Source: Alphaproteobacteria bacterium | GTDB lineage: Bacteria > Pseudomonadota > Alphaproteobacteria > JABAAW01 > JAHZMA01 | DNA length: 45,545 bases | NCBI GenBank assembly: GCA_022599575.1 | Contig: JAHZMA010000045.1 | Location: 1 to 45,545 of the forward strand | Direction: 5' to 3' | Shown here: piece by piece, positions 38,178 to 45,545 of the stretch | Position numbering within the stretch: position 1 is the stretch's first letter | Layout of the letters: each line of letters starts with the position of its first letter | Notes under the pieces: model-generated | Databases searched by the model: none | What the model was told of the DNA's origin: nothing | Seen by the model: only the letters and a program-made list of their open reading frames with translations | Position numbers and translations under genes: made by a program

Positions 38178-38207
38178 ATGATAAGCAATTACTTTCTATT
38201 TTGACAT
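38178..38207 (-). promoter_or_regulatory. Candidate promoter of protease 2
   Basis: ATGTCA (38202-38207) and TATCAT (38178-38183, 5/6 to TATAAT) are 18 bases apart on the minus strand. The same block, GCATG.CAAAATAGAAA and TTGCTTATCAT, is conserved upstream of protease 3, which strengthens the call. Confidence 0.38.
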
Positions 38208-38242
38208 GCGCATATCGAGAAGCCAGTCCGCACCACCCTTAT
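38208..38242 (+). repeat. Fragment of the palindromic intergenic repeat
   Basis: GCGCATATCGAGAAGCCAGT followed by CCGCACCACCCTTA matches the right arm of copy 1 (15852-15881, GCGCATCGAGAAGCCACCCG then CGCCCCCTTA) with few changes. It is probably a decayed copy next to the promoter of protease 2. Confidence 0.5.
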
Positions 38243-38305
38243 ACACAAAATTAGTCTGAAATCGCAAAAAGCACGATTATAATTTATTGATTGGTAAATT
38301 TCTAA

Positions 38306-40849
38306 TCATAAATCAGCAGTAATGCCAGTAAACAGACTGGTTTGAGTTAAATCTTGCTGATGCTGATAATGATTATCGATGATGATGGTGGCAAAGAAGC
38401 GGCGGTGTTGTAATGGTAAATTTTTGCGCTCATGCCGATTATCTATGTTGCCCTGATAGCTGATAGCCAGTTGCCGATGGCGGTTTATTACTGCTAAATC
38501 ATAGCGATTGCTAACATTATTATAGCTGCCATCGTCACGATAACCTAACACAGTATGCTGCACCAACGCACCATCAGTAACGCCTAATTTCGTGGCAAAA
38601 TTGATGGTTAAATTATCATTCTTGCTGATAATATTTGCCCCTTTCATGCCGATTTGATAATGGTCGGCTTGTAAATCGGTAATATCAGCGAATTGCTGAT
38701 AACGCATATTAACATCAGTTTGATACAGCGCATAATGTGCGAAGAGTGAGAATTTACTATTTTTATGAAGCTTTTTACTGATATTAATATCAGTGAATTG
38801 TGATAGGCTTGCCCCATCAAGCGCATAGGCGCCCGTGCCTTCAGTACCTAAAAATTGTTGATATTCACGCAAATGCCCGATACCAATGCCGATAGAAATT
38901 ATATCGCTTTTATAGCTAAAATCACTGCCCAATTCGTTAAAATCATGTCCTGTATCATAAGTGCCTCTGGCGGCATAGCTGCTCATCATCAGATGCGAAT
39001 TAAGGCGGTGTGCCACATTCATTTGGGCGATATTCTCGCCAGTAGGGCGAATCGCAAAAGCCCGCAACACGCGTTCATCGCTATCACCCGTTGGCAATAT
39101 TTTTGGTTGCTGATTATCATAAAACGCTGCCGATGCTGTGCTATTGCCATAATCATAAATCAGCTTCATCCAAACCTTGTTGTCATCGGCTTGATAGTTT
39201 AAATTCGCTTGCGGCGTTAGTGCGTAAGTTTCAGCATGGTCACTGGCACTGGTAAAATCTTGCATATAATCATCAAGTGATAGCGTGATAGGTTCGCGGT
39301 CAATTTTGGTTGGGCTGGCGATAAAAACACGGTTATAATCATCGCCTATGCCAATGTTAACATGATGGAGTTGCGTGCCAAAATGATTGGCAAGGGTGAG
39401 TGAGGTATCGGTGAAAGTAGCACCAAAAGGCTGATTATCAACAGTAACGGCATTCACATTGCCGAGGGGTTCAAACGCAACCTGTAAATTTAACATGCCA
39501 CGCCCATACACATCATCGGTACCTTTTTTGCCTAAATCACTGGCACTATCAAAAAGTAATGTTACAATCTCGGCACTACTCATAGAAGGAAAAGCCTGTT
39601 TTAACAGTGCAATCGACCCTGAAACATGGGGTGCCGCTTGCGATGTGCCAGTGAAATTGGCCCATTGAGAGCTACCAGTAGTATGGGTAGGGCCATGAAT
39701 ACCGACCCCTGGGGCGGCGAGACAATAATTTTTGGTAACGCCACAACCATTGCTAAAAGGTGCGATATTATTATTGCCATCAACGGCAACCACGGTAATC
39801 CATTTGCCTTTTAAGGCGCCATCATATTCAGGAAACCTTCCTTCATAAGAAGGAATATTGGCTTTTGAACCACCGAATAGGCTTGAAGAATTCACCCGTA
39901 CAACAACCTTAGAATTTGAGGTAAAGTTTTTATCATAATAAAGGTTTACGGTACCATTTTCGCTGTTGAAGCCATGATTGCCATTGGAAAATACCACAAT
40001 CGTACCTTTATTAACGGCATTTTTCCAAGCGGTTAATTGAACAGTTGATGGCCGTTCATTAGCAGTGGTAAAACAATCATCGCGAAGGAAACTTCCACCT
40101 GGGTGGCGTGCATAATAATAGCGTTCACCATTATAGTTAACACAAGCTTTTCTTTCTGAGCCCCAACTGTTATTCATGGCAATAATATTTGTACCACTGC
40201 CTGCATTGATAGCTTTTACTAATTGGCTGCTGTTTTTATTATCACTGCCAGTTTGACTAAAAACAGCGATAGGTTTGATTTTAGCCTCATAGGCAACGCC
40301 ATGCGTGTTTTTACTTTCTTTCAGAGAAATTGTATTTTTGCGCGCGCCAATAATGCCCGCAACATGCGTGCCATGATATGTTTTGGAATTATTACAGGTT
40401 TTAGAACAAGAAATATTGCTATTGCCTGATGATGCATCATAGCCAGTGATAAAAGTCGAAACATTACCACCCTTAAATTCGGCATGGCTCGTAAAAAAAG
40501 GCGTATCCAAAACTGATACTGTTTGCCCCTTTCCCGTATAGCCCTTATCATAGGCATAAGAGGCACGAATGGCATCTAGCCCAGTTGCATTTTTATATTC
40601 AGTATCGCACGCCGCAGATGATACAGGCACAGCACATTGTGGTGCGCTATCATCAATCATCCTGTTGTTGTCAGCAATGTTAACATCGTTTGCATCACTG
40701 CGCAAAGCGTCCTCATCTGGCGTATATCCGCAAGCAGATAATGTTACGATACACAACATGATAAGAGCAAAAACTCTCATCGATACAGCTGATAGCTTTA
40801 AAGTATGGAACTTATTTCTCCCTCTAGTATATTGCGTTCGTTTTAACAT
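38306..40849 (-). CDS. Lipid-anchored S8 serine protease autotransporter 3
   Basis: This 847-residue paralogue has lipobox LSAC (Cys40), an S8 domain with Asp115 (SVLDTPF), His159 (YHGTH), Ser403 (GTSQAAPH) and oxyanion Asn291, and a C-terminal barrel that closely matches protease 2. It ends GITADL: the usual terminal aromatic residue of outer-membrane barrels is Leu. Start is uncertain. ATG 40849 gives a long basic n-region; the ATG at 40780 gives a 17-residue signal homologous to that of protease 2; a GAGGGAG sits where protease 2 has its ribosome-binding site, but the matching start codon is lost. It lies 60 bases after pgi. Confidence 0.86.
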   Translation of the reverse strand: MLKRTQYTRGRNKFHTLKLSAVSMRVFALIMLCIVTLSACGYTPDEDALRSDANDVNIADNNRMIDDSAPQCAVPVSSAACDTEYKNATGLDAIRASYAYDKGYTGKGQTVSVLDTPFFTSHAEFKGGNVSTFITGYDASSGNSNISCSKTCNNSKTYHGTHVAGIIGARKNTISLKESKNTHGVAYEAKIKPIAVFSQTGSDNKNSSQLVKAINAGSGTNIIAMNNSWGSERKACVNYNGERYYYARHPGGSFLRDDCFTTANERPSTVQLTAWKNAVNKGTIVVFSNGNHGFNSENGTVNLYYDKNFTSNSKVVVRVNSSSLFGGSKANIPSYEGRFPEYDGALKGKWITVVAVDGNNNIAPFSNGCGVTKNYCLAAPGVGIHGPTHTTGSSQWANFTGTSQAAPHVSGSIALLKQAFPSMSSAEIVTLLFDSASDLGKKGTDDVYGRGMLNLQVAFEPLGNVNAVTVDNQPFGATFTDTSLTLANHFGTQLHHVNIGIGDDYNRVFIASPTKIDREPITLSLDDYMQDFTSASDHAETYALTPQANLNYQADDNKVWMKLIYDYGNSTASAAFYDNQQPKILPTGDSDERVLRAFAIRPTGENIAQMNVAHRLNSHLMMSSYAARGTYDTGHDFNELGSDFSYKSDIISIGIGIGHLREYQQFLGTEGTGAYALDGASLSQFTDINISKKLHKNSKFSLFAHYALYQTDVNMRYQQFADITDLQADHYQIGMKGANIISKNDNLTINFATKLGVTDGALVQHTVLGYRDDGSYNNVSNRYDLAVINRHRQLAISYQGNIDNRHERKNLPLQHRRFFATIIIDNHYQHQQDLTQTSLFTGITADL

Positions 40850-40857
40850 CGTTACCT

Positions 40858-40887
40858 ATGATAAGCAATTATTTTCTATTTTGGCAT
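40858..40887 (-). promoter_or_regulatory. Candidate promoter of protease 3
   Basis: ATGCCA (40882-40887) and TATCAT (40858-40863) are 18 bases apart, with the same geometry and surrounding sequence as the protease 2 promoter at 38178-38207. If real, the transcript start lies at or inside the first codons of the longest reading, which favours the internal ATG at 40780. Confidence 0.36.
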
Positions 40888-40909
40888 GCGCGTCGTATAT
40901 TTGCCTCAA

Positions 40910-42532
40910 TCAGTTTTTCAATTTTCGCAATAAATTGATCGTGGATTTATCTTTGCCAATCGGGTCGGCATCATGCAGCATCGGCAGAAGCGTATTGGCT
41001 AATTCTTTGCCCAATTCCACCCCCCATTGGTCGAATGAATTGATGTGCCACATCACGCCTTCCACAAAAACGCGATGTTCGTAAAGCGCGATAATCTGCC
41101 CTAACACAAAGGGCGTTAATTTTGGATAGGCAAGCGTGATTGATGGGCGGTTGCCCGTAAAAACACGGTGCGCCGCTTGCATTTTTTGCGCCTCGCCCTG
41201 ATAGCCTAATTTACCAGCAATTTCCATCGCCTGTTCACTATTTCTGCCAATCATCAAGGCTTCTGATTGCGCCAAACAGTTGGCTTTCAGCAAATCATGG
41301 TGATGCTTTAACGCAGGCTCGTGTCCATTTGCGGCAATTAAAAATTCGGTGGGGATAATATCAGTGCCTTGATGCAATAATTGGTAAAAAGCATGCTGCC
41401 CATTGGTGCCAGCCTCGCCCCAAATGATTGGCCCTGATGCGCGAATTACCTGCTTGCCATCAATATCCACCGATTTACCATTGCTTTCCATATCCAGCTG
41501 TTGCAAATAAGCGGGCAGACGCGCTAATCGTTGGTCGTAAGGCAGAATCGCACGGGTGGCATAATTACAAATATTGCGATGAAATATGCCCGTTAATGCC
41601 AGCAATATCGGTAGGTTTTGCTTCATATCTGCATTGCAGAAATGCCTATCCATGCTTGCGCCACCTGCCAAAAAATCTTGAAAATTTTGCGTGCCAACCG
41701 CAAGCATTATCGGCAAGCCAATCGGTCCCCATAATGAATAACGCCCACCCACCCAATCGCCAAAGCCAAACACACGTTCAGGTGAAATATTAAATTCAGC
41801 TGTTTTATCAGGCGCGCTAGAGATTGCCACCAAATGTTGCTCTACCCCTTGCGTGATATGTGCTTTTAGCCACGCAATCGCGGTTTTGGCATTGACCATC
41901 GTCTCGGTGGTGGTGAAAGTTTTAGAAGCGATAATAATCAAAGTGGTGTGTGGATTTAAGCCCACCAATAAATCAGTGATTGCCGCACCATCAATGTTGG
42001 ATAGGAAATGGCATTTTAAGCCTGTATGATAAGGAGTGAGTGCTTGGGTCGCCATTAAAGGCCCTAAATCAGAACCACCAATGCCGATATTAATGCAATC
42101 GGTGAATTTTTGCTGATTGGCAGAGATAATCGTACCATTATGAATGTTGGTTGCAAATTCCTGCATGGCAGTAAAAGTCTTTTGATAGGGCGCGATAATA
42201 TCCTCATCATCAAGTGTAAGCACAGAATCTTTAGCGGCACGTAAGGCGGTGTGTAAAACCGCACGATTTTCGGTGATATTTATCTTATCGCCCGCAAACA
42301 TGGCATCACGCTTTTCGGCAATATGACAGCTTTCAGCCAGTTTGATTAATAATTCTAGGGCATCGCTATCAATGTTGGTTTTGGAAAAATCCAGATGTAA
42401 ATCATCGCTTTCGGCAGTGAAAGATGCAAGGCGGGCATCATCAAACAGCGAGACTATCGAACGATGCTGATGGGTTTGTTGGTTTTTCGCCAATGCTTGC
42501 CAAATTGCGTTTTGTGTTTCAGTATCAGGCAT
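40910..42532 (-). CDS. pgi: Glucose-6-phosphate isomerase
   Basis: Pgi interconverts glucose-6-phosphate and fructose-6-phosphate. The 540-residue protein carries both family signatures, DWVGGRYSLWGPIG and FDQWGVELGK, plus GIGGSDLGPLMATQAL and the active-site region EAGTNGQHAFYQLLHQGTD. It lies two bases after eda. In an Entner-Doudoroff setting it can recycle fructose-6-phosphate from triose phosphates back to glucose-6-phosphate. Confidence 0.96.
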   Translation of the reverse strand: MPDTETQNAIWQALAKNQQTHQHRSIVSLFDDARLASFTAESDDLHLDFSKTNIDSDALELLIKLAESCHIAEKRDAMFAGDKINITENRAVLHTALRAAKDSVLTLDDEDIIAPYQKTFTAMQEFATNIHNGTIISANQQKFTDCINIGIGGSDLGPLMATQALTPYHTGLKCHFLSNIDGAAITDLLVGLNPHTTLIIIASKTFTTTETMVNAKTAIAWLKAHITQGVEQHLVAISSAPDKTAEFNISPERVFGFGDWVGGRYSLWGPIGLPIMLAVGTQNFQDFLAGGASMDRHFCNADMKQNLPILLALTGIFHRNICNYATRAILPYDQRLARLPAYLQQLDMESNGKSVDIDGKQVIRASGPIIWGEAGTNGQHAFYQLLHQGTDIIPTEFLIAANGHEPALKHHHDLLKANCLAQSEALMIGRNSEQAMEIAGKLGYQGEAQKMQAAHRVFTGNRPSITLAYPKLTPFVLGQIIALYEHRVFVEGVMWHINSFDQWGVELGKELANTLLPMLHDADPIGKDKSTINLLRKLKN

Positions 42533-42534
42533 CT

Positions 42535-43197
42535 TTATTTTCCTAACTGTGATGCTTGTTGTGCCAATTGCGTAATTTTATCCCATTGCCTATTCTGTAT
42601 CAAATCATTTGGTGCTACCCAACTGCCACCAATGCACGTCACATTAGCGAGAGAAAGGTAATTGCTGGCATTAATGATATTGATACCGCCAGTCGGACAG
42701 AAACTTATATCAGGCAACACTGCCGCTACCGATTTAAGGCTAGCCATACCACCCGATGATTCAGCGGGGAAGAATTTCAACATATCATAGCCTAAATTGA
42801 ATAGCCGCATCATTTCGGTAATGGTGGCAGCACCTGCCAAAAACGGCAAACCTGATTGCGCCGCTTGCGCCAATAATTCATCGCTTGCGCCCGGTGATAC
42901 ACCAAAAACCGCGCCTGCATCTTTCACGCTTCTCACATGGTCGGCATTGATTAATGTGCCCGCTCCTACATAGCCACCTTTGACATCACGCATGATGCTG
43001 ATAGCGTCAAGCGCGCATGGCGTGCGTAATGTTACTTCTAATATTGGCAAACCGCCGGCAATTAAGGCTTCAGCCAAAGGCTTTGCGGTGGTAATATCAT
43101 CAATGGTTAGCACGGGAATAACAGGTGCTTTGGCACATAAGTCGCGCATCTGTTTGCTGTTATCTGCAGGGGACAAATTTGTGTTTTTGAGGGGCAT
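42535..43197 (-). CDS. eda: KDPG aldolase
   Basis: Eda cleaves 2-keto-3-deoxy-6-phosphogluconate to pyruvate and glyceraldehyde-3-phosphate. I start it at ATG 43197, one base after the edd stop, which gives 220 residues; a longer in-frame reading from 43287 would overlap edd by about 90 bases with no family support. Key residues are Glu54 in LEVTLRTP (base) and Lys141 in LKFFPAES (Schiff base), with the phosphate site CPTGGINIINA. Length is near the usual 210. Confidence 0.94.
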   Translation of the reverse strand: MPLKNTNLSPADNSKQMRDLCAKAPVIPVLTIDDITTAKPLAEALIAGGLPILEVTLRTPCALDAISIMRDVKGGYVGAGTLINADHVRSVKDAGAVFGVSPGASDELLAQAAQSGLPFLAGAATITEMMRLFNLGYDMLKFFPAESSGGMASLKSVAAVLPDISFCPTGGINIINASNYLSLANVTCIGGSWVAPNDLIQNRQWDKITQLAQQASQLGK

Positions 43198-43198
43198 C

Positions 43199-45016
43199 TT
43201 AAAAAATACTCGCGCCTTTGGTGACATCACTGACATTATCACGGAAGATTTTGAATAATTCGCGCCCCGTGCCAGTCTGATTGCCATCTAAATTGACAGT
43301 AACAGCCTCGCGTTCCAGCACATTATCGGTGATAATCTCAATCACGCCATTGCTCGCATCAATATGCAACATATCACCATCTTGTAATTTGGCGATTGCG
43401 CCACCTTCCACCGCTTCTAAACTGACATGAATGGCACATAAAACCTTGCCCGATGCACCCGACATTCTGCCATCTGTTACCAGTGCTACTTTCTGCCCCG
43501 CCGATTGCATTGCCGATAATAAAGGCGTTAGACTATGTAATTCAGGCATGCCATTGGCTTTAGGCCCTTGAAACCGCACAACGATAATCACATCATCAAC
43601 CAATGCGCCTGCTTGAAAGGCTTGTTTCACATCATGTTGATTGTTAAATACCCGAACGGGCGCTGTTATCTGATGATATTGTGGGGCAACTGCCGATATT
43701 TTCACAATCGCCGTGCCAAAATTACCGCTTAATTTCTTTAAGCCACCATTGGCTTGAAAAGGAGAAGCATAAGGGCGGATGATATCATGATTCAGACTTT
43801 CTGTATTGCCCGCGCGCCATGCTAATTTATCATCGATATAATAAGGCTCTTGCGTATAATGCGCGAGCCCTTGCCCTGCCACCGTTTGCGTATCATCATG
43901 CAATAAGCCTGCTTGCAATAATTCACCAATCACAAAGCCTAACCCACCTGCGGCATGAAAATGATTAACATCGGCAATGCCATTAGGGTAAATACGGGTG
44001 AGCAATGGGGTTACATCGGAAATATCAGAAAAATCTTGCAAATCTAGCATGATACCACCCGCCGCCGCCATCGCAATTAAATGAATCAGTAAATTGGTAG
44101 AACCGCCTGTGGCATTCAACCCAACCATACCATTGACAAAAGCGCGCTCATCAAGAATATCGCATATAGGCGTGTAATTATCGCCTAATGCGCTTAATTG
44201 TAAGGCACGTTTCGCACCCGCTTGGGTGAGGGCATCGCGCAATTGCGTATTGGGGGTAACAAAGCTAGCACCTGCCAGATGCAAACCCATAAATTCCATC
44301 AGCATTTGATTGGTGTTGGCGGTGCCGTAGAAAGTACACGTGCCAGGGGCATGATAGGCTTCCATCTCTGCTGTTAGCAAGGCTTTTCTATCAATATCAC
44401 CAGTGGCGAATTTTTGCCTTATTTTGGCTTTTTCATCATTGCCTAAACCGCTGACCATTGGACCCGCAGGTAAGAAGATAATCGGCAAATGCCCGAAAAT
44501 TTGAGCGGCAATCACTAACCCTGGTACGATTTTATCGCACACGCCCAAAAACACCGCCGCATCAAATGTTTGATGGCTTAATGCCACGCTTGCCGATAAG
44601 GCAATCACATCACGCGAAAACAGGCTTAATTCCATGCCTGCTTCGCCTTGCGTAACGCCATCACACATGGCGGGCACACCGCCTGCAAATTGGGCAGTGC
44701 CACCAATCTGGCGCACCGCATCTTTGATTAAATCGGGGAAGCGCGCAAATGGTTGATGCGCCGAAAGCATATCATTATAGGCAGAGACGATTGCCAAATT
44801 GCCACTCTTCATTTGTGCCAAACTAGCTTTATCATCGCCCATTGCCGCACAGGCATGTGCCAAGCCGCTACAAGAAAGTTGCCTGCGCGCAACGCCCTTT
44901 TGTTTGGCAGCTTGCATGTTTTTAAGATATAGATCGCGGGTTGGCTTGCTTCGTTCAATAATGCGGTCGGTAACGCGTTTGATGGTATCGTTTAGCTTGG
45001 TATTGGGTTGAGGCAT
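43199..45016 (-). CDS. edd: Phosphogluconate dehydratase
   Basis: Edd dehydrates 6-phosphogluconate to KDPG and is a 4Fe-4S enzyme of the IlvD/Edd family. The 605-residue product shows the signature CDKIVPGLVIAA near residues 160-171, GTCTFYGTANTNQMLMEF near residues 227-244 with a cluster cysteine, and the C-terminal TDGRMSGASGK near residues 522-532. 6-phosphogluconate type rather than IlvD is supported by length and by the pgl and eda neighbours. It begins three bases after pgl. Confidence 0.96.
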   Translation of the reverse strand: MPQPNTKLNDTIKRVTDRIIERSKPTRDLYLKNMQAAKQKGVARRQLSCSGLAHACAAMGDDKASLAQMKSGNLAIVSAYNDMLSAHQPFARFPDLIKDAVRQIGGTAQFAGGVPAMCDGVTQGEAGMELSLFSRDVIALSASVALSHQTFDAAVFLGVCDKIVPGLVIAAQIFGHLPIIFLPAGPMVSGLGNDEKAKIRQKFATGDIDRKALLTAEMEAYHAPGTCTFYGTANTNQMLMEFMGLHLAGASFVTPNTQLRDALTQAGAKRALQLSALGDNYTPICDILDERAFVNGMVGLNATGGSTNLLIHLIAMAAAGGIMLDLQDFSDISDVTPLLTRIYPNGIADVNHFHAAGGLGFVIGELLQAGLLHDDTQTVAGQGLAHYTQEPYYIDDKLAWRAGNTESLNHDIIRPYASPFQANGGLKKLSGNFGTAIVKISAVAPQYHQITAPVRVFNNQHDVKQAFQAGALVDDVIIVVRFQGPKANGMPELHSLTPLLSAMQSAGQKVALVTDGRMSGASGKVLCAIHVSLEAVEGGAIAKLQDGDMLHIDASNGVIEIITDNVLEREAVTVNLDGNQTGTGRELFKIFRDNVSDVTKGASIF

Positions 45017-45019
45017 GGG

Positions 45020-45545
45020 TTAATCCGTATAGTGAATCATAAAATTCGGGTGATTGCAGATAATTTTCACGGGCGCATCAAGGGCAGATTCTATGTTTTG
45101 GGCGTTGATAAATGCTTGTTTTTTATCAGCACCTTTGATGAGTAAATGTAGATATTTTGCTTGCGTTAGAATATTGGCGGTAAATGTAAGACGCGGTTCG
45201 GATAATGTTGGCGCATTCATTGGCATGATAATATCGTTGTTATCGCTATCAAGCGCGTTTGCTAAATTGTCGCCTTTAGGGAAAAGACTCGCAATGTGCA
45301 TATCAGCCCCCATGCCTAACACGCAAATATCTAGCGGTAGCATAGTTTTCATGCGTTGTGATAATATGATGGCAGTTTCGTTAATATTTTTCACTGCTGT
45401 GTCGCTATGCCATGCAACAATACTAGCACAAGCATCGCTGTTTTCAGCAAAGGCATTTTGCAACATCAGACTATTGGAACGCGGGTCATCAACAGCAACG
45501 AAACGCTCATCAGTGGGGGTAAGCGAAATATTTTGCCAATTAATT
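45020..45545 (-). CDS. pgl: 6-phosphogluconolactonase, 5' end cut by window
   Basis: Pgl hydrolyses 6-phosphogluconolactone to 6-phosphogluconate. The frame is open to the window end, so the true start lies beyond 45545. The visible 174 codons begin NWQNISLTPTDERFVAVDDP and RSN, the family DERxVxxxxxxSN motif, and continue to VLGMGADMHIASLFP, in which the catalytic His is kept. The usual GMGxDGHTASLFP reads D-M-H-I here. It is followed by edd after three bases; zwf is expected just upstream, outside the window. Confidence 0.92.
   Translation of the reverse strand, partial: INWQNISLTPTDERFVAVDDPRSNSLMLQNAFAENSDACASIVAWHSDTAVKNINETAIILSQRMKTMLPLDICVLGMGADMHIASLFPKGDNLANALDSDNNDIIMPMNAPTLSEPRLTFTANILTQAKYLHLLIKGADKKQAFINAQNIESALDAPVKIICNHPNFMIHYTD

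Noticed and set aside
43198-43287. N-terminal extension of eda into edd
   Set aside because: It would overlap edd by about 90 bases; the ATG at 43197 one base after the edd stop gives a normal-length aldolase.

Overview
The window is chromosomal DNA from an AT-rich, Gram-negative alphaproteobacterium, probably flagellated and respiratory. The evidence is the gene order rpmH-rnpA-yidD-yidC-engB-argB, a fliX gene (a family confined to Alphaproteobacteria), a petABC operon for the cytochrome bc1 complex, LPS-export genes next to rpoN, cobalamin-synthesis genes and an Entner-Doudoroff operon. I cannot name the genus from sequence alone. No prophage, integrase, transposase or CRISPR array is visible.

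Layout. 1-3850 (minus): rpmH, rnpA, yidD, yidC, engB and the start of argB form one tightly packed run behind a good promoter. 3933-7302 (plus): a small lipoprotein, ubiK, metK, trmB and an outer-membrane beta-barrel protein. 7336-15641 (minus): a Na+/Ca2+ exchanger, a 32-residue membrane ORF, rpoN, lptB, an apparent lptC-lptA fusion with an internal 186-bp tandem duplication, kdsD, then petC, petB and petA. 15642-17672: an accessory pocket with a long palindromic repeat and an orphan HNH-nuclease gene bracketed by two inverted REP-like elements. 17673-20440 (minus): cobQ, cobO, secB. 20662-26057 (plus): dnaN, recF, gyrB, fliX. 26058-27170: a repeat-rich gene-free stretch holding a three-armed inverted-repeat element, a second copy of the palindromic repeat family and a tRNA-Gly(TCC). 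27171-32319 (plus): a complete branched-chain amino-acid type ABC transporter, with a terminator after the binding-protein gene. 32431-40849 (minus): three consecutive S8 serine proteases with lipoprotein signals and autotransporter barrels. 40910-45545 (minus): pgi, eda, edd and pgl (cut by the window end).

How the parts work together. Cell-envelope building dominates the first 15 kb: YidC and SecB handle membrane and exported proteins, and KdsD plus LptC/A/B make and export LPS. The bc1 complex supplies proton motive force. Pgl, Edd and Eda form the Entner-Doudoroff route from 6-phosphogluconolactone to pyruvate, and Pgi links it to fructose-6-phosphate. The secreted proteases, if active, would release peptides and amino acids outside the cell close to an amino-acid uptake system, a plausible but unproven partnership.

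The most interesting items are the lipid-anchored protease array with an Asp-rich minisatellite linker in one member, the LptC-LptA fusion with its tandem duplication, the HNH gene between inverted REP-like elements, and the structured repeats beside the tRNA. Genes that are contiguous around dnaA/oriC in many bacteria (rpmH-rnpA-yidC and dnaN-recF-gyrB) lie about 17 kb apart here with no dnaA between them.
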